Shown: one piece after another, positions 60,985-64,000 of the stretch | How the letters are laid out: every line of letters starts with the position of its first letter | How positions within the stretch are numbered: position 1 is the stretch's first letter | From: Haematobia irritans | Lineage: Eukaryota > Arthropoda > Insecta > Diptera > Muscidae | Reading direction: 5' to 3' | NCBI RefSeq assembly: GCF_050003625.1 | Contig: NC_134397.1 | Location: 277,258,070-277,322,069, forward strand | DNA: 64,000 nucleotides | Position numbers and translations under genes: made by a program | The notes under the pieces: generated by a model | The model's database searches: none | The model's input: only the letters and a program-made list of their open reading frames with translations | What the model was told of the DNA's origin: nothing

Positions 60985-62990
60985 TTTATACCCTCCACCA
61001 TAGGATGGGGGTATATTAACTTTGTCATTCCGTTTGTAACACATCGAATTACTGCTCTAAAACCCCATATATATTCTGGGTCGTGGCGAAATTCTGAGTC
61101 GATTTTAGCATGTCCGTCCGTCCGTCTCTAACAACCATGCAAAAATTGGTCCACATCGGTTCATAATTATATATAGCCCCCATAGCCCCCGATTTGGCTT
61201 TCGGAGCCTCTAAGAGAAGCAAATTTCATCCGATCCGGCTGAAATTTGGTACATGGTGTTAGTATATGGTCTTTAACAGCCATGCAAAAATTGGTCCACA
61301 TCGGTTCATAATTATATATAGCCCCCATATAAACCGATCCCCAGATTTGGCTTGCGGAGCCTCTAAGAGAAGAAAATTGCATCCGCTCCGGCTGAAATTT
61401 GGTACATGGTGTTAGTATATGGTCTCTAACAACTATTCAAAAATTGGTCCACATCGGTCAACAATTATATATAACCCCCATATAAACCGATCCCCCGATT
61501 TGGCTTGCGGAGCCTCAAAGAGAAGCAAATTTCATCCGATTCGGCTGAAATTTGGTACATGGTGTTAGTATATGGTCTCTAATGACCATGCGAAAATTGG
61601 TCCACATCGGTGCATAATTATATATAGCCCCATATAAACCGATCACCAGATTAGACCTCCGGAGCTTCTTGGACGACCAAAATTCATCTGATTCGGTTAT
61701 ATGTTGTTAATATTAATATATGGCCTCAAACACTCATGCAAAAATTGGTCGAAATCGGTCCATAATTATCTATAGCCCCGATATAAACCGATCCCCAGAT
61801 TTGACCTCCGGAGCCCCTTGGATGAGCAAAATTCATCCGATTCGGTTGAAATTTGGTACGTGATGTTAGTATATGGTATCCAACAACCATGCATGAATTG
61901 ATTCATATCAGTCCATAATTATATATAGCCCTTATATAAACCGATCCCCAGATTTGATCTCCGTTTCCTTTTGGATAAGCAAAATTCATCCGATCTGGTT
62001 GAAATTTGGTACGTGGTGGTAGTACGTGGTGGATATGTAACAACCATGCCAAAAGTGGTCCATATCAGTCCATAATCATATATTGTCCCCATATAAACTG
62101 ATTCCGAGATTTGGTTTTGGAGCCTCTTGGAGGAGCAAAATTCATCCGAGTCAGTTGAAATTTGGTACATTGTGCTAGTATATGGCCGTTATCAACCATG
62201 CCTAACTAGGTTCATATCGGTCTATAGTTATATATAGCCCTCAGATAAATCGATACCCAGTCACACAAAAATATTTCATATTTCCATATTTCAATTCTGG
62301 CTCCCTACGTACCGTAGGACGCCAGAATTCGATTCGTAATTATTTGTAGACTTACCTGCACATACCTTTTTTGTCTAATATATACCACGTATGGACTAAC
62401 TCACAATTTAGAAAATGATTTAAGATACCACAACCCAAGTAATTCGATTGTGGATTACAGTCTTTCGTAGAAGTTTCTACGCAATCCATGGTTGAGGGTA
62501 GAGATGTGCACGTGAGTAATAGTTTACTCACGCTGACGCACACTCACTACGGAAAAATCTTACTCACGCACGATATTGTTTGGTAGGACTCACGCACACT
62601 CACGAAAAGAAGTTTTGTAGTCACGCACACTCACGCATGAAAATGTCGTGACTCACGAAAAATACGGTGACTCACGAAAAATATCGTGACTCACGAAAAA
62701 TTCCGTGACTCACGAATGGTTTTATGAGTAATTTTCTTAGCGACGTGTCTAAAATCATGAGCATTACTCAAATCGAGAGCGTTATTACACTCTTAACATC
62801 CCAGGTATCACTAAAATTGTAAATGAGTTTAACTATTAAGCGTTTTATGCTGGTGAGCAGGATTATTTTCGCGAAGATATTATTTTCGTGACTCACGCTC
62901 ACGCACGAAATTTTGGTTTATTAATCACGCTCACGACCACTCACGCCGTTGCCATGAGCGTGACTCACGACTCACGCGTATATACTTGTT
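60985..62990 (-). mobile_element. Helentron/DINE-like family B with hairpin replaced by a TCACG array
   Basis: From the 3' end (60985, TATACCCTCCACCATAGG) it keeps a short GACGGACGGACATG tract and many central units up to GTAGAAACTTCTACG and CCATGGTTGAGGGTA (62486-62500). The terminal TATATACTTGTT lies at 62979-62990. The 33 bp with the GC hairpin normally found between these (compare 50008-50040) are absent; the 478-bp TCACG array is there instead. Confidence 0.72.
62501..62978 (-). repeat. TCACG-motif array, copy 2
   Basis: More than twenty TCACG/CGTGA pentamers, including four near-tandem units GACTCACGAAAAATNC (62650-62705). Two clusters surround a motif-poor spacer (about 62720-62880). 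It begins GAGATGTGCACGTGAG and ends GTGACTCACGACTCACGCG. The layout resembles 54905-55335 read in reverse. Non-coding; no TIRs are obvious. Confidence 0.68.
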
Positions 62991-63039
62991 TAATTTTTAA
63001 TGGTACAAAAAATCCCATGTTAACACTGTAGTTTTAAAA

Positions 63040-63500
63040 ACTACACGAACGAAAAAGACTGTTTTCATATGTTTGGGTGTAAAAATTATATGTTTGGGAC
63101 AATATTTTTAAGTGCAAGCATATAATGTTAATAAACTAGCATAACATATTTGGGACATATATGTTAATATGTTAGAACATATTATTTTTGGAACATAAAA
63201 TGTTTGTAAATATAATATGCTTAGATGCAAACATATATTTATTTGGAAACAGCTTATAAAAATAAAATATATGTGTTTAGAAAGAGAGTCCTAGAAAGTA
63301 TGCTGCAAGTAAAATAATGGAAGTAACCAATTGGCGCCTTAGAAATATATCCACACAAAGAAAATTCCATTAAAATTTTTTACTACCAGTGAATGCCCTA
63401 AGGTGAAACATTATATGTTTGAACAATACAAATAATATTTTGGTTGGGCCAATCCTCAAAATATATATGTTTGAAGCAAAATGTGTGAGGGTGTATATCA
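63040..63500. mobile_element. Family G element, copy 2
   Basis: Starts CTACACGAACGAAAAAGACT and ends AAAATGTGTGAGGGTGTATA. It follows copy 1 (17271-17726) block for block with small gaps and one 30-bp extra segment (TTTTTACTACCAGTGAATGC near 63378). Confidence 0.62.
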
Positions 63501-64000
63501 GAAAAGATTCTCCCAAAATTTGTTAAGGTGTTAAAATTTGTTAGGAGTTAAAATAAAATACATTGTTAGATTTCCATATAGGTCCTTAGACCTATATGGT
63601 ATTTCTTATTTGTTACAATGTCTAAGCGGAATCCCAGGGAACTGTAAATAAATCCCGCTTTCCCGGGAATGGAAAAGTCTGGGGAAAACTTTAGTTCCAA
63701 TAAAAAAAAAAATATTGATTGTTAAAATCTGCAGGCTGAAAAAGATAAATTTTTGTAAAACTTTTACATTCCACTTCACAGCTATTACAAAAAACTCAGT
63801 TGTTGTTTGCTTTGTAATCGGCCTTTTATTCTAATCTTAATTCATCAAGCTTAATTACAAAATTGTAAAAATTTAGAATTTGTAAAAAGTACTACAACTG
63901 ATTATTATCTGATATCGATGATATCTGGGTTTGAAATGCAACGAAATAAGACTTTTTTAAATAAAAAACATTTTCCCTTACTAATGTAAATGATGATTTA
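63501..64000. other. No gene seen
   Basis: AT-rich to the window edge. A short local palindrome (ATATAGGTC-CTTAGACCTATAT near 63574-63598) is the only structure I could see. Confidence 0.35.

Overview
The window looks like AT-rich, repeat-dominated nuclear DNA from a fly, most likely a calyptrate (house-fly, stable-fly or horn-fly type). The reasons are: short 49-66 bp GT-AG introns; many degenerate Helentron/DINE-like elements carrying the GACGGACGGACAT...TCGACTCAG...AATATATATACTTTAT core that I know from fly DINE-1 (INE-1); an irritans-group mariner; tRNA-derived SINEs; and decayed Jockey/I-type LINEs. The lineage is inferred from repeat style and was not searched. Most long open frames are read-through of repeats, not genes.

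Layout. (1) 273-2481, minus strand: seven exons of one unrecognised, probably disordered protein. All six introns between them are phase 0; the gene runs off the left edge and includes a 27-nt microexon. (2) 2482-10007: diffuse DNA, then a nested array of Helentron-like elements, families A and D, broken by an inverted LINE fragment and two TA microsatellites. (3) 10008-21100: sparse DNA with a mariner scrap, a family D element, a CACTGAAA-ended element holding two nested MITEs (one with TTAA sites), and a nested pair of TIR elements. (4) 21100-23400: an RNase H-bearing LINE relic split by a family B element and by another repeat. (5) 24370-29070: foldback-type repeats and a hAT-like MITE with an intact 8-bp duplication. 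(6) 29543-33207: a family C element interrupted by another copy of itself, which in turn carries a hAT-like MITE. (7) 34594-43740: a long family B array, a second TTAA-flanked MITE, a SINE, a degenerate B element with an insertion, and foldback elements. (8) 45043-62990: a mariner deletion relic between direct repeats, further B elements (one nested), SINEs, an RTE-like LINE scrap, and two dense TCACG-motif arrays, one sitting where a B element's terminal hairpin should be. (9) 62991-64000: the second copy of a TIR element, then nothing recognisable.

How parts relate. The only convincing host gene is at the left edge. The rest is an insertion history. The most informative structure is the Helentron-like superfamily: four diverged families (A-D) keep a 153-bp (51-codon) central unit, a GC hairpin near the 5' end, a GTCY tetranucleotide tract and a 3' end of the form GGGTATAAAAA, and each family has its own matched pair of subterminal inverted repeats. 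A handful of weak exon candidates (14394-14564, 57738-57780, 29167-29260, 41240-41340) are recorded with low confidence. No rRNA, intact tRNA, CRISPR or bacterial-type feature was seen.
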